From Pseudocolwellia agarivorans (GTDB lineage: Bacteria; Pseudomonadota; Gammaproteobacteria; Enterobacterales; Alteromonadaceae), in NCBI RefSeq assembly GCF_002000085.1, contig NZ_MUZU01000009.1, positions 1 to 64,000 on the forward strand: a DNA stretch of 64,000 nt. The letters are read 5' to 3'. The notes beneath the pieces are model-generated. The model was not told the origin of the DNA. It did no database searches and saw only the letters and a list, made by a program, of their open reading frames with translations. Of this stretch, positions 9,878 to 19,602 are shown in pieces. Both the position numbers and the translations under genes were made by a program. Every line of letters starts with the position of its first letter. Position 1 is the first letter of the stretch.

Positions 9878-10838
9878 TAGAATGTAGCTTTGTATCTTCT
9901 CGTAACAGATCTGTTAATTTCACCATATCTGCAGGAACATCAGCATGCCACGTCATTTGTTCACCTGTAATAGGATGAAATAAAGATAACATAGCAGCAT
10001 GTAATGCTTGTCGATGAAAACCTCGTAACATATCACGTAATGCTTCAGTGGCATTTTTAGGAGGTCTAGGTCTTCCACCATAAACAGGATCACCAACTAA
10101 TGGATGTGTTATATGAGCCATATGTACTCTAATTTGATGAGTTCGACCTGTTTCCAAACGTAAACGCAACCTTGTATGAAGTCTAAACTTTTCCATGACT
10201 CTATAATGAGTTACTGAAGGTCTACCCGAAAAGGTAACAGCCATATGCGTACGTTTAGTAGAATGTCTACCAATAGGTTGATCAACAACTCCGCCAGCAG
10301 TCATAATTCCTGTAGCGATTGCTTCATATTCACGTGTTATTTCTCTAGCTTGTAACGACTCAACTAAATTTGTTTGCGCTGCAATAGTTTTAGCAACAAC
10401 CATTAGTCCCGTAGTATCTTTATCTAAACGATGAACAATACCTGCTCTAGGTACAATCTCAACTTGTGGACAATAATGTAACAAAGCGTTTAATACTGTG
10501 CCATCAGGATTACCTGCTCCGGGATGAACAACAAAACCAGCAGGTTTATTAATAACTAAAATATCATCATCTTCGTAAACAATATTTAATGGTAAATCTT
10601 GAGCTTCAAATCTTTCTTCGGCTTCAATTTCTGTATCAATGGAAATATTTTCCCCACCATACATTTTCTCTCTAGCTACTTGTATTACTTGGTTATTTAC
10701 ACAAACATGTCCGGCTAAAATCCAGTCTTTTAACCTTGTTCTTGAATAATCAGGAAACATTTCTGCAATTGTTTGGTCCAAACGCTTACCTAAACAAGAT
10801 TCAGGGACTATACCATTGTGTTGAATTTTTTCGGCCAT
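9864..10838 (-). CDS. rluD: 23S rRNA pseudouridine(1911/1915/1917) synthase RluD
   Basis: Isomerises three uridines in helix 69 of 23S rRNA. About 324 aa with an N-terminal S4 RNA-binding domain (~18-75) and an RluA-type catalytic domain with the GIVHRLDKDTTGLMV motif carrying the catalytic Asp. A longer reading frame begins with TTG at 10865. The ATG at 10838 is chosen because AAAGAG lies about 6 nt before it and MAEKI matches the family's N-terminus. It overlaps pgeF by 14 bases and diverges from bamD, the arrangement seen in E. coli. Confidence 0.95.
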   Translation of the reverse strand: MAEKIQHNGIVPESCLGKRLDQTIAEMFPDYSRTRLKDWILAGHVCVNNQVIQVAREKMYGGENISIDTEIEAEERFEAQDLPLNIVYEDDDILVINKPAGFVVHPGAGNPDGTVLNALLHYCPQVEIVPRAGIVHRLDKDTTGLMVVAKTIAAQTNLVESLQAREITREYEAIATGIMTAGGVVDQPIGRHSTKRTHMAVTFSGRPSVTHYRVMEKFRLHTRLRLRLETGRTHQIRVHMAHITHPLVGDPVYGGRPRPPKNATEALRDMLRGFHRQALHAAMLSLFHPITGEQMTWHADVPADMVKLTDLLREDTKLHSIEPY

Positions 10839-11044
10839 TAAGTTCTCTTTAATTTTACCAAGCAAACTAAATAAGTTTTAGTACTGTGCAAGGAATGTTT
10901 GCTAGGTTAGAATGCTTGGAATATTTTACCTGTTTGTGTGAAGGGATGAAACCAACTTCATTAAATAAATATGAATGTCTCCTTTATTGGGGTAATCATG
11001 TTTCACTTAAATGAATCCACATTAACTTTAGTTAAACCAACGTT

Positions 11045-11821
11045 GTGATTTTTAAATCTATGCAAAAAATATCAATAAAAGTACTACTGACCGCACTTAG
11101 TTTAAATTTAATAGGGTGTTCTTCATCTGATAATGTCAATATTGACAATGTACCTAACAAATCAGCTCAAACTTTATTTTCAGATGCCCGTAAAGCGCTT
11201 GATGATGGTTTATTTCAAAAAGCTATTCAATTACTATCAGCAATAGACGCCCGTTTTCCATTTGGGCCAATATCTCATCAAGTACAAATAGATTTAATTT
11301 ACGCTTATTACAAAAGTGGTAATGCAGATCAAGGGATAGCGTTAGCTGATAGATTTTTAAAATTAAATCCTACACACCCTAATGTTGATTATGTTTACTA
11401 TATGAAAGCATTAATTAATTTATCAACAGAAGAAAATTTATTTCAAGATCTGGTAGGAATTGACCGTGCAGATCGAGACCCTACGGCATCTAGAGATGCT
11501 TTCGACGGGTTTAAGAGAATAATTACAGACTTTCCTGAAAGTCGATATGCTGCTGACTCAAGAAAACGCATGATTGATATAAAAGATCGATTAGCGAGAT
11601 ATGAATTATCTGTCGCACATTTTTATTTAAAAAGAGACGCGTGGGCTTCTGCTGCTAATAGAGGAAGATACATCATAGAATACTATTCTCCAAGTGAACA
11701 TGTTGAAGAAGCTTTAGAAGTTATGATTGAATGTTACGATAAATTAGGGCTAGAAGATCTAAAAAATAACGCTAAACAAGTTTTAGCTGCCAACTTCCCT
11801 GATAATAGATTATTAAAATAA
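11045..11821 (+). CDS. bamD: Outer-membrane assembly lipoprotein BamD
   Basis: Essential lipoprotein of the BAM complex, which folds beta-barrel proteins into the outer membrane. 258 aa with a type II signal peptide ending in the lipobox LIGC (Cys25) and five TPR-like repeats (~38-250). The DP..SRDAF...I..FP.S.YA segment is typical of BamD/YfiO. The frame opens with GTG at 11045; an in-frame ATG at 11060 is an equally possible start, and neither has a clear Shine-Dalgarno sequence. Divergent from rluD. Confidence 0.94.
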   Translation: MIFKSMQKISIKVLLTALSLNLIGCSSSDNVNIDNVPNKSAQTLFSDARKALDDGLFQKAIQLLSAIDARFPFGPISHQVQIDLIYAYYKSGNADQGIALADRFLKLNPTHPNVDYVYYMKALINLSTEENLFQDLVGIDRADRDPTASRDAFDGFKRIITDFPESRYAADSRKRMIDIKDRLARYELSVAHFYLKRDAWASAANRGRYIIEYYSPSEHVEEALEVMIECYDKLGLEDLKNNAKQVLAANFPDNRLLK

Positions 11822-11830
11822 GATAAATTA

Positions 11831-11861
11831 TCAAAGCACTAATTCAATGTTAGTGCTTTGA
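11831..11861. terminator. bidirectional terminator between bamD and glnB
   Basis: A 12-bp perfect stem, TCAAAGCACTAA (11831-11842) with TTAGTGCTTTGA (11850-11861) and a 7-nt loop, lies between convergent genes. Confidence 0.85.
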
Positions 11862-11879
11862 TATATTTCAGTCTTTCAG

Positions 11880-12260
<381 letters not shown>

Positions 12261-12405
12261 TCACAACATCAATCAAAAAATTCAATAAATAGCCTGCTCT
12301 TAATGCTAAATAGTTCTAAAAATTTTGATACACTTACCTTATTATCTACCGAAGAATATAATCCTTCAAATAAAATAAACATTTAATTACCGTTAAGGAA
12401 AGTCT

Positions 12406-13239
12406 ATGGATCCTCAATTGATTATTGACGAAATGAAAGTTCTACCCGTTATTGATACTCAATATGAAATTACCCGCCGAGTAGCTTTTATAAAACAGCA
12501 GTTAATAAACTCTGGATTAAAAACTTTAGTACTTGGCATTAGCGGTGGAGTAGATTCATCAACATGCGGAAAATTGGCCCAGTTAGCTGTAGATGAACTT
12601 AATACTGAAAACGAAGGTAATAACTATCAATTTGTCGCAATCAGATTACCTTATGATATTCAAGCAGATGAAGAAGACGCGCAACTTGCATTAAGCTTTA
12701 TTAAACCATCGCATAGTATTTGTACTAACATTTTAAATGGTGCAAACGGCATACATGAAGAAACACTCAAAGCATTATCAGACAATAATCTCTTAAATGC
12801 TTCCGAAGCACAAAAAGACTTTTCAAAAGGTAATGTAAAAGCACGAACTAGGATGGTAATGCAGTATAACGTAGCTGGCATCTTAGGTGGTTTAGTACTA
12901 GGAACAGACCATTCAGCTGAAAACATTACTGGATTTTTTACTAAATGGGGAGATGGCGCCTGCGATTTAGCTCCATTATTTGGTTTATCTAAACGTCAAG
13001 TTCGCCAGCTTGCTAAAGCTTTAGGAGCACCAACACAATTAATAGAAAAAGCACCAACAGCGGATTTAGAAGAATTATCTCCAGGTAAAAAGGATGAAGA
13101 TGCATTAGGTATATCATACGATCAATTAGATGATTTTTTAGAAGGAAAGCTTACCGACTCAAAAATAGAAAAAATGATCATTAATATTTATTTAAAAACT
13201 CAGCATAAACGAGCAGCAATACCAACAATTTACAACTAG
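12406..13239 (+). CDS. nadE: Ammonia-dependent NAD+ synthetase
   Basis: Last step of NAD synthesis: ATP-dependent amidation of nicotinate adenine dinucleotide with NH3. 277 aa, single N-type ATP-pyrophosphatase domain with the PP-loop SGGVDSS (~46-52). Further signatures are GTDHSAEN (~166), [14 protein letters not shown] (~178) and KAPTADLE (~227). No glutaminase domain is present, so it is the ammonia-dependent form. Divergent from glnB, a neighbour linked to nitrogen status; no direct regulatory link is visible. Confidence 0.97.
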   Translation: MDPQLIIDEMKVLPVIDTQYEITRRVAFIKQQLINSGLKTLVLGISGGVDSSTCGKLAQLAVDELNTENEGNNYQFVAIRLPYDIQADEEDAQLALSFIKPSHSICTNILNGANGIHEETLKALSDNNLLNASEAQKDFSKGNVKARTRMVMQYNVAGILGGLVLGTDHSAENITGFFTKWGDGACDLAPLFGLSKRQVRQLAKALGAPTQLIEKAPTADLEELSPGKKDEDALGISYDQLDDFLEGKLTDSKIEKMIINIYLKTQHKRAAIPTIYN

Positions 13240-13331
13240 TTTACATTTTCATATAAAAAATATACTATCAGTAGTGTTTTATAATTGTTCATTAAACCAA
13301 CAAAAAATATAAACGACTAAGGATAGTTGAA

Positions 13332-13895
13332 ATGAATAAACACTACGGCTTTACATTACTTGAATTACTCACATCAATGACCATTTTGATGTTATTGCTC
13401 ACCATAGGCATGCCATCAATGGCAAATTTCACGGTTAAAATGAGAGTTGACCGTGAAATATCTAGCTTACATAAAATGTTAGTGTTTGCTAAAAACACCG
13501 CAGTTAATTCTGATACTTATATCACAATTTGCCCACTAAACAATTCAAATATTTGTACTACTGATTGGCATTTAACGGTGAGTGTATTCAGTGATCACAA
13601 TAAAAATAAAAAATACGAACCTTCAAAAGATGAGTTCATACTGAAAGTAAAAGAACCTATTGATGAGAATGATAAGCTGCAATATGGTAAAGATAGAACA
13701 GCTTTAGTATATGGCCCTACAGGACATTTAGCTATATGGGGAGGTAATGCCACTTTCAAATATTGCCCTAAAGATAATGAAGATAAAAATAGAGGCATCA
13801 TTGTTTCTAGGGCTGGACGAGTTTATGAAACCTCAAACTATAAAAATGATGGTTTAGACCGAAACAGAAGTGGTAACTTAATTGTTTGCAAATAG
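13332..13895 (+). CDS. GspH/FimT family pseudopilin (first copy)
   Basis: Type IV pilin-like protein of 187 aa. It has a short leader ending in Gly followed by FTLLELL, the prepilin peptidase site with Glu5, then the hydrophobic N-terminal helix and a GspH-type C-terminal domain with paired cysteines (ICPLNNSNICTTDW and YCPKDN...IVCK). FimT/FimU-type minor pilins prime pilus assembly, and FimT in competent bacteria can bind DNA. It is followed 75 bp later by a paralogue of nearly equal length and converges on the pilV-pilE operon. Confidence 0.85.
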   Translation: MNKHYGFTLLELLTSMTILMLLLTIGMPSMANFTVKMRVDREISSLHKMLVFAKNTAVNSDTYITICPLNNSNICTTDWHLTVSVFSDHNKNKKYEPSKDEFILKVKEPIDENDKLQYGKDRTALVYGPTGHLAIWGGNATFKYCPKDNEDKNRGIIVSRAGRVYETSNYKNDGLDRNRSGNLIVCK

Positions 13896-13970
13896 GTGAA
13901 ACTCATAGCTAGATAGGTAAACGCTAAAGTGGTATAAATAGGTTATAGTCATTACAAAACTGAAAAACAT

Positions 13971-14537
13971 ATGCGTATTAAAAACATCAAGCAAAAAGCG
14001 TTTACACTTGTTGAACTGTTAGTTGGTATTTCAGTTATTAGCATAATAACAATAATTGCCTTACCCAGCTTAAGTAAATTTGTTATTGATATGCGAGTAG
14101 ACAACCAAATTTCAGAGCTATATCGCCTATTAAACATAGCAAGAAATGCTTCTGTAAATTCAGGACAAAACGTTGTTATTTGCCCTCTTGTTGCTAATAC
14201 TTGTACAAATGACTGGACTAGAGAAATTAGCGTTTTTATAAATACAGTTAACGATAACACATTAGATTTACCAGCAGATGAGATTGTAAGAGTGAAGTCT
14301 GCATTAAGTAATAATGACCGGTTTCAATACTCAGGAGGAGCCTCATTAACTTACAATGCTTTAGGTAATTTAACATCAAATACTGCTGAAGATACTTTTA
14401 GTTACTGCCCTGAAGGTGTCCCTGATGCATCACGGGGAATTATCATTTCAATATCTGGTCGAGCCTATATTAGTCAGGATAATAATAATGACGGTATTGA
14501 CGAGGACCGAAACAACAATCCAATCACCTGTATATAA
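13971..14537 (+). CDS. GspH/FimT family pseudopilin (second copy)
   Basis: 188-aa paralogue of the preceding gene: leader ending in Ala (KQKA) before FTLVELL, hydrophobic helix, MRVD-x-QIS-like segment after the helix, a CPL..N.CTNDW block and a CPEG...RGIIIS.SGRAY C-terminal segment in the same order. The -1 residue appears to be Ala instead of the usual Gly; prepilin peptidase tolerates this in some pilins. The two copies clearly share ancestry but have diverged, which argues for distinct roles in the pilus tip. Confidence 0.85.
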   Translation: MRIKNIKQKAFTLVELLVGISVISIITIIALPSLSKFVIDMRVDNQISELYRLLNIARNASVNSGQNVVICPLVANTCTNDWTREISVFINTVNDNTLDLPADEIVRVKSALSNNDRFQYSGGASLTYNALGNLTSNTAEDTFSYCPEGVPDASRGIIISISGRAYISQDNNNDGIDEDRNNNPITCI

Positions 14538-14675
14538 TTTGTGGCTCAAAACCTAATTTGATATTTATTACTTTTTTGGAGGGTTATCAACTTAATATTA
14601 TTGTATTTGCTTTTATTAAAAACATACTATAAAGAATTCTTATTCGATGCTCGCTCAGCGATTATTAAATAGTTT

Positions 14676-14727
14676 AAGTTAAGAGTTATCTTTTTAAAGT
14701 ACTTTTCAAAAGTCCATCTCTTAACTT
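14676..14727. repeat. inverted repeat between convergent pilin genes
   Basis: AAGTTAAGAG (14676-14685) and CTCTTAACTT (14718-14727) form a 10-bp perfect inverted repeat around a 32-nt AT-rich interior that contains the palindrome AAAGTACTTT. It lies in the 264-bp gap between the second FimT-like gene and the TapY2-like gene. It may terminate transcription, but the loop is long. Confidence 0.4.
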
Positions 14728-14801
14728 TAATCCCCCAACGTTTAGGTGAAATTTAACACAATTACATAAAAATATATAACGAACCTCTTACATTGATATT
14801 T

Positions 14802-15128
14802 TTATCCTTGAGTTTTAGATTCTTCATCTAATTTATTTGCGATTTCATCATTGAACTTCTTGTCTATTTCAACACATTGATTAACTCTGTATATTTTATT
14901 TTTAGAAGGTATATTATGAAGATCAGCCTCAAATGTACCTCGTAATTTTATTGGTAGATCATAATGATAATGAATACCCCTTACTCCTCCCATATATAAA
15001 ATGTCACATTTTAAGGAAACCTTTTTAAGGTTTTTAAAATGATTTTTATTATCTGATGTATTACTCAAAGCTATATTTGAGATGATTACAAAAAAGAATA
15101 ATACTATTAGCTTATTAAATGATTTCAT
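14802..15128 (-). CDS. small periplasmic protein, TapY2-like, last gene of the pilus operon
   Basis: 108-aa protein with a clear signal peptide (about 1-22). The mature part has two cysteines (SLKCDI near 40 and VNQCVE near 87) and ends in an acidic KLDEESK tail. It starts one base after the pilE stop, so it belongs to the pilV-W-X-Y1-E operon. In other Alteromonadales and Aeromonas a small exported 'TapY2' protein accompanies the PilY1 homologue, and the KC...C.E...F....A..LDE pattern resembles what I recall of that family. The TapY2 name is therefore an inference from context and pattern, not a confirmed match. Confidence 0.5.
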   Translation of the reverse strand: MKSFNKLIVLFFFVIISNIALSNTSDNKNHFKNLKKVSLKCDILYMGGVRGIHYHYDLPIKLRGTFEADLHNIPSKNKIYRVNQCVEIDKKFNDEIANKLDEESKTQG

Positions 15129-15129
15129 A

Positions 15130-15540
15130 TTATTTTTCCCAACATGTAGTTGTTTTAGCTGTTTTTTGACCTGTTTCAGATATATTTAATGTCGTACAAT
15201 CGGAGTCCCTCGTAGCTTGCGCCCCTCTTGCCGTAGCTGTTAACGTATAAGTAGTATTCGTTTGTGCAGAAGTATCAATACTGTAATTACCTGATTCAGT
15301 AATAAAAGGATCTGCAGGTAAACCTAAAAGCTTCATATCTGCAGTATACCTTCGGGTATCAACAAAATATTGTTCCATCTTATTTGCTATACGCAATAAT
15401 TCTCTTTGGGCCTCACTACGATTAGATTGACTAACATACTCAACATAAGATGGATAAGCGACAGCTCCTAATATCCCAACAATAGCTACAGCAATCAATA
15501 GCTCGATCAAAGTCATTCCTATTTGATTTTTAATCATCAT
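15130..15540 (-). CDS. pilE: Type IV minor pilin PilE
   Basis: 136-aa pilin-like protein with leader MMIKNQIG and cleavage before MTLIELL (Met+1, Glu+5), a hydrophobic helix, SYVEYV, and a short globular domain with a C-terminal cysteine pair (DSDCTTL...TTTCWEK). Its size and QSNRSEAQRELLRIANKMEQY segment are those of PilE-type minor pilins in pilVWXY1E operons rather than a major pilin. Five bases separate it from pilY1. Confidence 0.9.
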   Translation of the reverse strand: MMIKNQIGMTLIELLIAVAIVGILGAVAYPSYVEYVSQSNRSEAQRELLRIANKMEQYFVDTRRYTADMKLLGLPADPFITESGNYSIDTSAQTNTTYTLTATARGAQATRDSDCTTLNISETGQKTAKTTTCWEK

Positions 15541-15545
15541 TATAG

Positions 15546-18500
15546 CTACTCTGTTATATATTGATAAGTGCGATATATTGATGGCCCAACGCCAGTATTA
15601 ATAACTCCTGGATTAGTCCCCTCACCTTCTCCGCTACCAGTCAGAAGTCTTATCGTTGGACTGTCTGAACCGGGTGGAGATCCTGGAGGTACGCTAGTGA
15701 CATCAACATGAGGAATATAAGGCGTAGGAGTATCAGGCATAGTTGTGGTTGTGACTATTTTTTTCCAACTGAAAAACTTTGTACCTTTGTATAAATCTAC
15801 AGCATATAATGCACCTTCACCATTTACCAAAGAACACGAATTAGTTCCAGCTGGAGTAAAAGAAGTAAAATAAGCAACACCTTTAAGAACTATAGCTCCT
15901 GCAGTACTTTTTTCTCCTGCAGATTCGTAGTTATAGCGCCAACCAGATTTTTGACTTACAATCAGATCAAGTGCTTTAATATCAGCTGTTGTAGTTAGAG
16001 AACCATATGGGTCAGAAGTAAAATCAGCTAAGTCATTATATGTTATTACAGTAGGAATATCTTTAGCAGGTGAAACAGCCCCAGCCACAAAAGATTGTGT
16101 AATAATATTTTCATCTTGAATCATAAAAAACTCATCATTTGTATCTGTTGACGAAGGGGTTGATCTATCCCCACTTCCCAATAATACAGCCTCATATGGC
16201 GTTTCCTTACTGGTAACAATAGTTGTTGTACCTATTGTGCTTTCATAAGTATCAGTAAAAAATGTTCTTACAATAGAGGGAGCATCAAAAAAGCGTCTAT
16301 CATCTACATTTGTCGTTCCACCTAGCTCAGCTAATTTAAAAGCGGTCCAAGGAGTAGTGCTACTAAAAGGATTATCACCAGGCATATCAATTCTAAATAC
16401 ATTTCCCCCAGTATCACCAGTGTACAACCTATCGACTAAACCATCACCATCACTATCTAATATACCAATACGTGAAGGGATACTATCAGTAAAACCAGTA
16501 AACTGTGTATTCTTACCTGTAGTAGCTGCTGGTGTTACACTCCATAATAAAGCACCTGACTCAGCATCTACCATATATATACCTCGGCCAACGCTATCAG
16601 GTGTACCAGGTCCAGTAATATCTTTTGCAATAGAGTAACCAGCTCCAAATATTAATACAGGTTTTGCTTTTCCACCTGAGATATTTAATGCTGAATAAGT
16701 GACTTGAGGTTGAGACCATGTTTGACCTAATTCTTTAAAGTCACCAGTATTTGCTTTTATTTCCCACATAAGCTTAGGAGTATCAGGATCTGTTATATCT
16801 AAAGCATAATATGAAGATCCACCTCTTCGTAATCCCAAAAACATCCATGCTTTATCTCCAGTCGAACTGATTGAACCATCTAAATCAGCATCAATTAAAT
16901 GTGTAGTTATGCGCCCATCAATTCCATATACTTTACTGGAAGCCGGTAAATTATCGCGTAATGGTTTTATTTCTGGAAAAAATTTCTGAGGCATAAATGC
17001 CCATGATTCATCAACAGTAGCTCCACTGTCTTTAAACATATGTAATACACCAGAATTTGTCCCAACAAGAATACGAATATCAGGATTAGACTTACTAACG
17101 CCATAATTCACCACAACAGGCTTTGAATGTAACGGATCACCAAACAAATCAGGTCGGTAATCATCTTTATCGCCGTCATTATCTGCATCATCAACATCAA
17201 TACCTAAAGCCCAATTTAAATACTCTTTCGCTTCAATAGTATCTGTAACTCCTATTAAAGACTGTACATTAGCCGCACTTCCTGCCGCAGTTTCAAGGTT
17301 GTCATATGTTAACGGTGTCAATATATTTGATGTACCAATATCACTATATACCTTTCTTGAGTTTTTAGTTTTAGCACTAAACATACCAACAACGCCTCCA
17401 GCATTTACATTGTTACCATCTGGTGTTGCTGAACTTTGCCAGTAAGTTTTAGCGGTATCGATGATACTACCTGAAGCATCTACAGCTGAATTACCTTCCC
17501 TATCAACCTGCTTATCATCTTTAATTTTTAATTTTTTAAGATTGCCTTTCCATCTAGCACCATTATTAGGAATAAACATCCCATAATAAGCCGAATCAAG
17601 GGACTCAGTTCTATCAAAACTATTAGTAGCAACTGATGGAGCTGTAAAAGTAGTATTTACAGCTAAAATTGAACTCAAGGCCTTTTGTAAAGCTGAACCT
17701 AACTTAGTAGGGTCTGTTGCATCATAATATTTGCCTCCTCCTTTAGTTGCTGCTGCTTCTAATAATTTAGTTGCAGCACTTGCTCCTTCACTAAAGCCTA
17801 CGGTATACAAAGTTGCTATTTGAGTTCCGGGGAGGCTAGCATTAATATCATTGCTATGAACATATTCAGCAAGTGCTGGTAAATAGTTATTATCAACATC
17901 TACCGCTGTTGAAGAAGGTGTAGCTCCAGTGTGTAATGCTTTAACCAAGCCATCTGATGCTTTATCATTTGTGGGTTCACCATCTGTAATTAAAATCACA
18001 AAAACTTCATTACTACAACCTTTATATGGTGCGATATAGTTTCCACCACTTTCAATGCTCTTGTCTCGATCTGGCAAGGTCTTATTATGGTATTTTACAC
18101 CATTAAAGCCATTTTCATCTTGTGAACCATATTTAACAGGTAAGCCTGCAAAATAGCGATAAGCTTCATAATAAGACTCACACAAAGGTGTCCAGCCAGA
18201 AGCATGTAAATCATTTTCAATTATAGAAAGTAATGATTTTTTGGCTGTAGCCGTCATTTCTTGTATACCAAAAGCAATTCTTCCACCATGAGAATTACTT
18301 TGATTACTATCGGAATACCTATTAAAATTATAAACTTCAAGACCAAATTGAACTGATGGGATTGAGTCAATTAAATTTGTTAAGGTTCGCTGAGCAATTG
18401 CAATTCTTGTCGTATTTGTAGTACCTATATCAGCACCATTACTATACTTTGTGCCTTGCTCCCATCTTAGGTAGTTATCAGTATAAATAGTAACAACATC

Positions 18501-19136
18501 CCCTCCCCATGAAGCATCTACTTTGGTAATATCCGTATCGTAATATACGGGGGAAGCAACAGTTCCTAAGCCATCAATTGGATATCCAAATGTCACACTA
18601 CCGTTGACTTTATTACTATTATGTTCAACCGTTGTACTATTTTTTATGTGCTCTAAATCTAGGCTAATATCATCTTCACAATCAATTATCGAAATGGATG
18701 TTCCATCACTATCAGGAATATCTTGCCAACTGCCAGAGTTACCTTGAAATGTATATTCTTTTATACGACCAGTATAAAAGCCAACTTTATTAAGTCGAGA
18801 AACAGCAGTAGAACAATTATTAAGACTTGCCAAAAATCGTCTTTTTTCAGTTGGAGAATCAACAGAAGGTAAAGATGTTGGTGTCCCTACGACATAGTAC
18901 AAATATTTATCGCCTTTACCAGAATATGACCCAAGAGTTTTATATGTTTTAGCTGGGTTATAGGGTGTTTTAATTGTTTGAGACCCCGTCATACTACCTG
19001 AAGTATCAACAATTAATAATACTTGTGGTTTTGTTTGGGCACGTAAATTAGCATTCCCTACATATAATTCTATATCTTCGCTATAAGCATATAAGGAACT
19101 AAATATTAAGGCCGATAATAAAATATATTTTTTCAT
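15546..19136 (-). CDS. pilY1: Type IV pilus tip adhesin/assembly factor PilY1
   Basis: 1196-aa exported protein that sits at the pilus tip, mediates adhesion and counteracts PilT-driven retraction in a calcium-dependent way. It has a signal peptide (1-19), a von Willebrand A domain with the MIDAS DTSGS at 44-48 and later ILITDGEP, and a C-terminal PQQ-like beta-propeller. The propeller carries two calcium loops, DADLDGSISSTGD and DSDGDGLVD, of the EF-hand-like type found in PilY1. It is separated from pilX by one base and from pilE by five, so translation is coupled. Confidence 0.93.
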   Translation of the reverse strand: MKKYILLSALIFSSLYAYSEDIELYVGNANLRAQTKPQVLLIVDTSGSMTGSQTIKTPYNPAKTYKTLGSYSGKGDKYLYYVVGTPTSLPSVDSPTEKRRFLASLNNCSTAVSRLNKVGFYTGRIKEYTFQGNSGSWQDIPDSDGTSISIIDCEDDISLDLEHIKNSTTVEHNSNKVNGSVTFGYPIDGLGTVASPVYYDTDITKVDASWGGDVVTIYTDNYLRWEQGTKYSNGADIGTTNTTRIAIAQRTLTNLIDSIPSVQFGLEVYNFNRYSDSNQSNSHGGRIAFGIQEMTATAKKSLLSIIENDLHASGWTPLCESYYEAYRYFAGLPVKYGSQDENGFNGVKYHNKTLPDRDKSIESGGNYIAPYKGCSNEVFVILITDGEPTNDKASDGLVKALHTGATPSSTAVDVDNNYLPALAEYVHSNDINASLPGTQIATLYTVGFSEGASAATKLLEAAATKGGGKYYDATDPTKLGSALQKALSSILAVNTTFTAPSVATNSFDRTESLDSAYYGMFIPNNGARWKGNLKKLKIKDDKQVDREGNSAVDASGSIIDTAKTYWQSSATPDGNNVNAGGVVGMFSAKTKNSRKVYSDIGTSNILTPLTYDNLETAAGSAANVQSLIGVTDTIEAKEYLNWALGIDVDDADNDGDKDDYRPDLFGDPLHSKPVVVNYGVSKSNPDIRILVGTNSGVLHMFKDSGATVDESWAFMPQKFFPEIKPLRDNLPASSKVYGIDGRITTHLIDADLDGSISSTGDKAWMFLGLRRGGSSYYALDITDPDTPKLMWEIKANTGDFKELGQTWSQPQVTYSALNISGGKAKPVLIFGAGYSIAKDITGPGTPDSVGRGIYMVDAESGALLWSVTPAATTGKNTQFTGFTDSIPSRIGILDSDGDGLVDRLYTGDTGGNVFRIDMPGDNPFSSTTPWTAFKLAELGGTTNVDDRRFFDAPSIVRTFFTDTYESTIGTTTIVTSKETPYEAVLLGSGDRSTPSSTDTNDEFFMIQDENIITQSFVAGAVSPAKDIPTVITYNDLADFTSDPYGSLTTTADIKALDLIVSQKSGWRYNYESAGEKSTAGAIVLKGVAYFTSFTPAGTNSCSLVNGEGALYAVDLYKGTKFFSWKKIVTTTTMPDTPTPYIPHVDVTSVPPGSPPGSDSPTIRLLTGSGEGEGTNPGVINTGVGPSIYRTYQYITE

Positions 19137-19137
19137 A

Positions 19138-19602
19138 TTAATATCCTAGTGATAATTCTTGAGCAATGCCGGCATTAACTTGAATGACATGGTTATTGTT
19201 TCTTCCATATGTTCTACTAACCACAACATTTGACATTCGACACTTAGCGTCTGAAGATGCGGGTTTAACAGGTGGGCAAGATGTCTCAAGAGAAAGTAGA
19301 TTATCTGGTGATGCTATAGCTGTAGTTATCGAAGGTTTTGTCACGGATAATATAGGTGTAGGGGTATTCAGTTCTACAAATATATTTGGTCCATTAACTC
19401 GACGTTGTTCATTAAAAATAATCCTATCCATTTCACTAATAGTTTCTTGTGTAACTATTGATTTTGCTTGACTTGCACCTGCCATTTTAACATCCGTTGT
19501 CGTATTTTGCATTAATACCGCAGCAACAGCAGTTAAAGCAACTAAAAAAACAAGGGATACAATTAAAACTACGCCTGATTGATTAAATTTTTTTATTGCC
19601 AT
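19138..19602 (-). CDS. pilX: Type IV minor pilin PilX
   Basis: 154-aa protein with a short N-terminal part ending in QSG, then VVLIVSLVFLVALT. The hydrophobic helix lacks the usual Glu5, as is common for PilX. It overlaps pilW by 10 bases and ends one base before pilY1. PilX acts with PilV, PilW and PilE in the priming complex that carries PilY1 to the surface. Confidence 0.85.
   Translation of the reverse strand: MAIKKFNQSGVVLIVSLVFLVALTAVAAVLMQNTTTDVKMAGASQAKSIVTQETISEMDRIIFNEQRRVNGPNIFVELNTPTPILSVTKPSITTAIASPDNLLSLETSCPPVKPASSDAKCRMSNVVVSRTYGRNNNHVIQVNAGIAQELSLGY

Noticed and set aside
12660-12926. Antisense 88-codon frame inside nadE
   Set aside because: Shadow of a strongly conserved gene; no independent start signal or family pattern.
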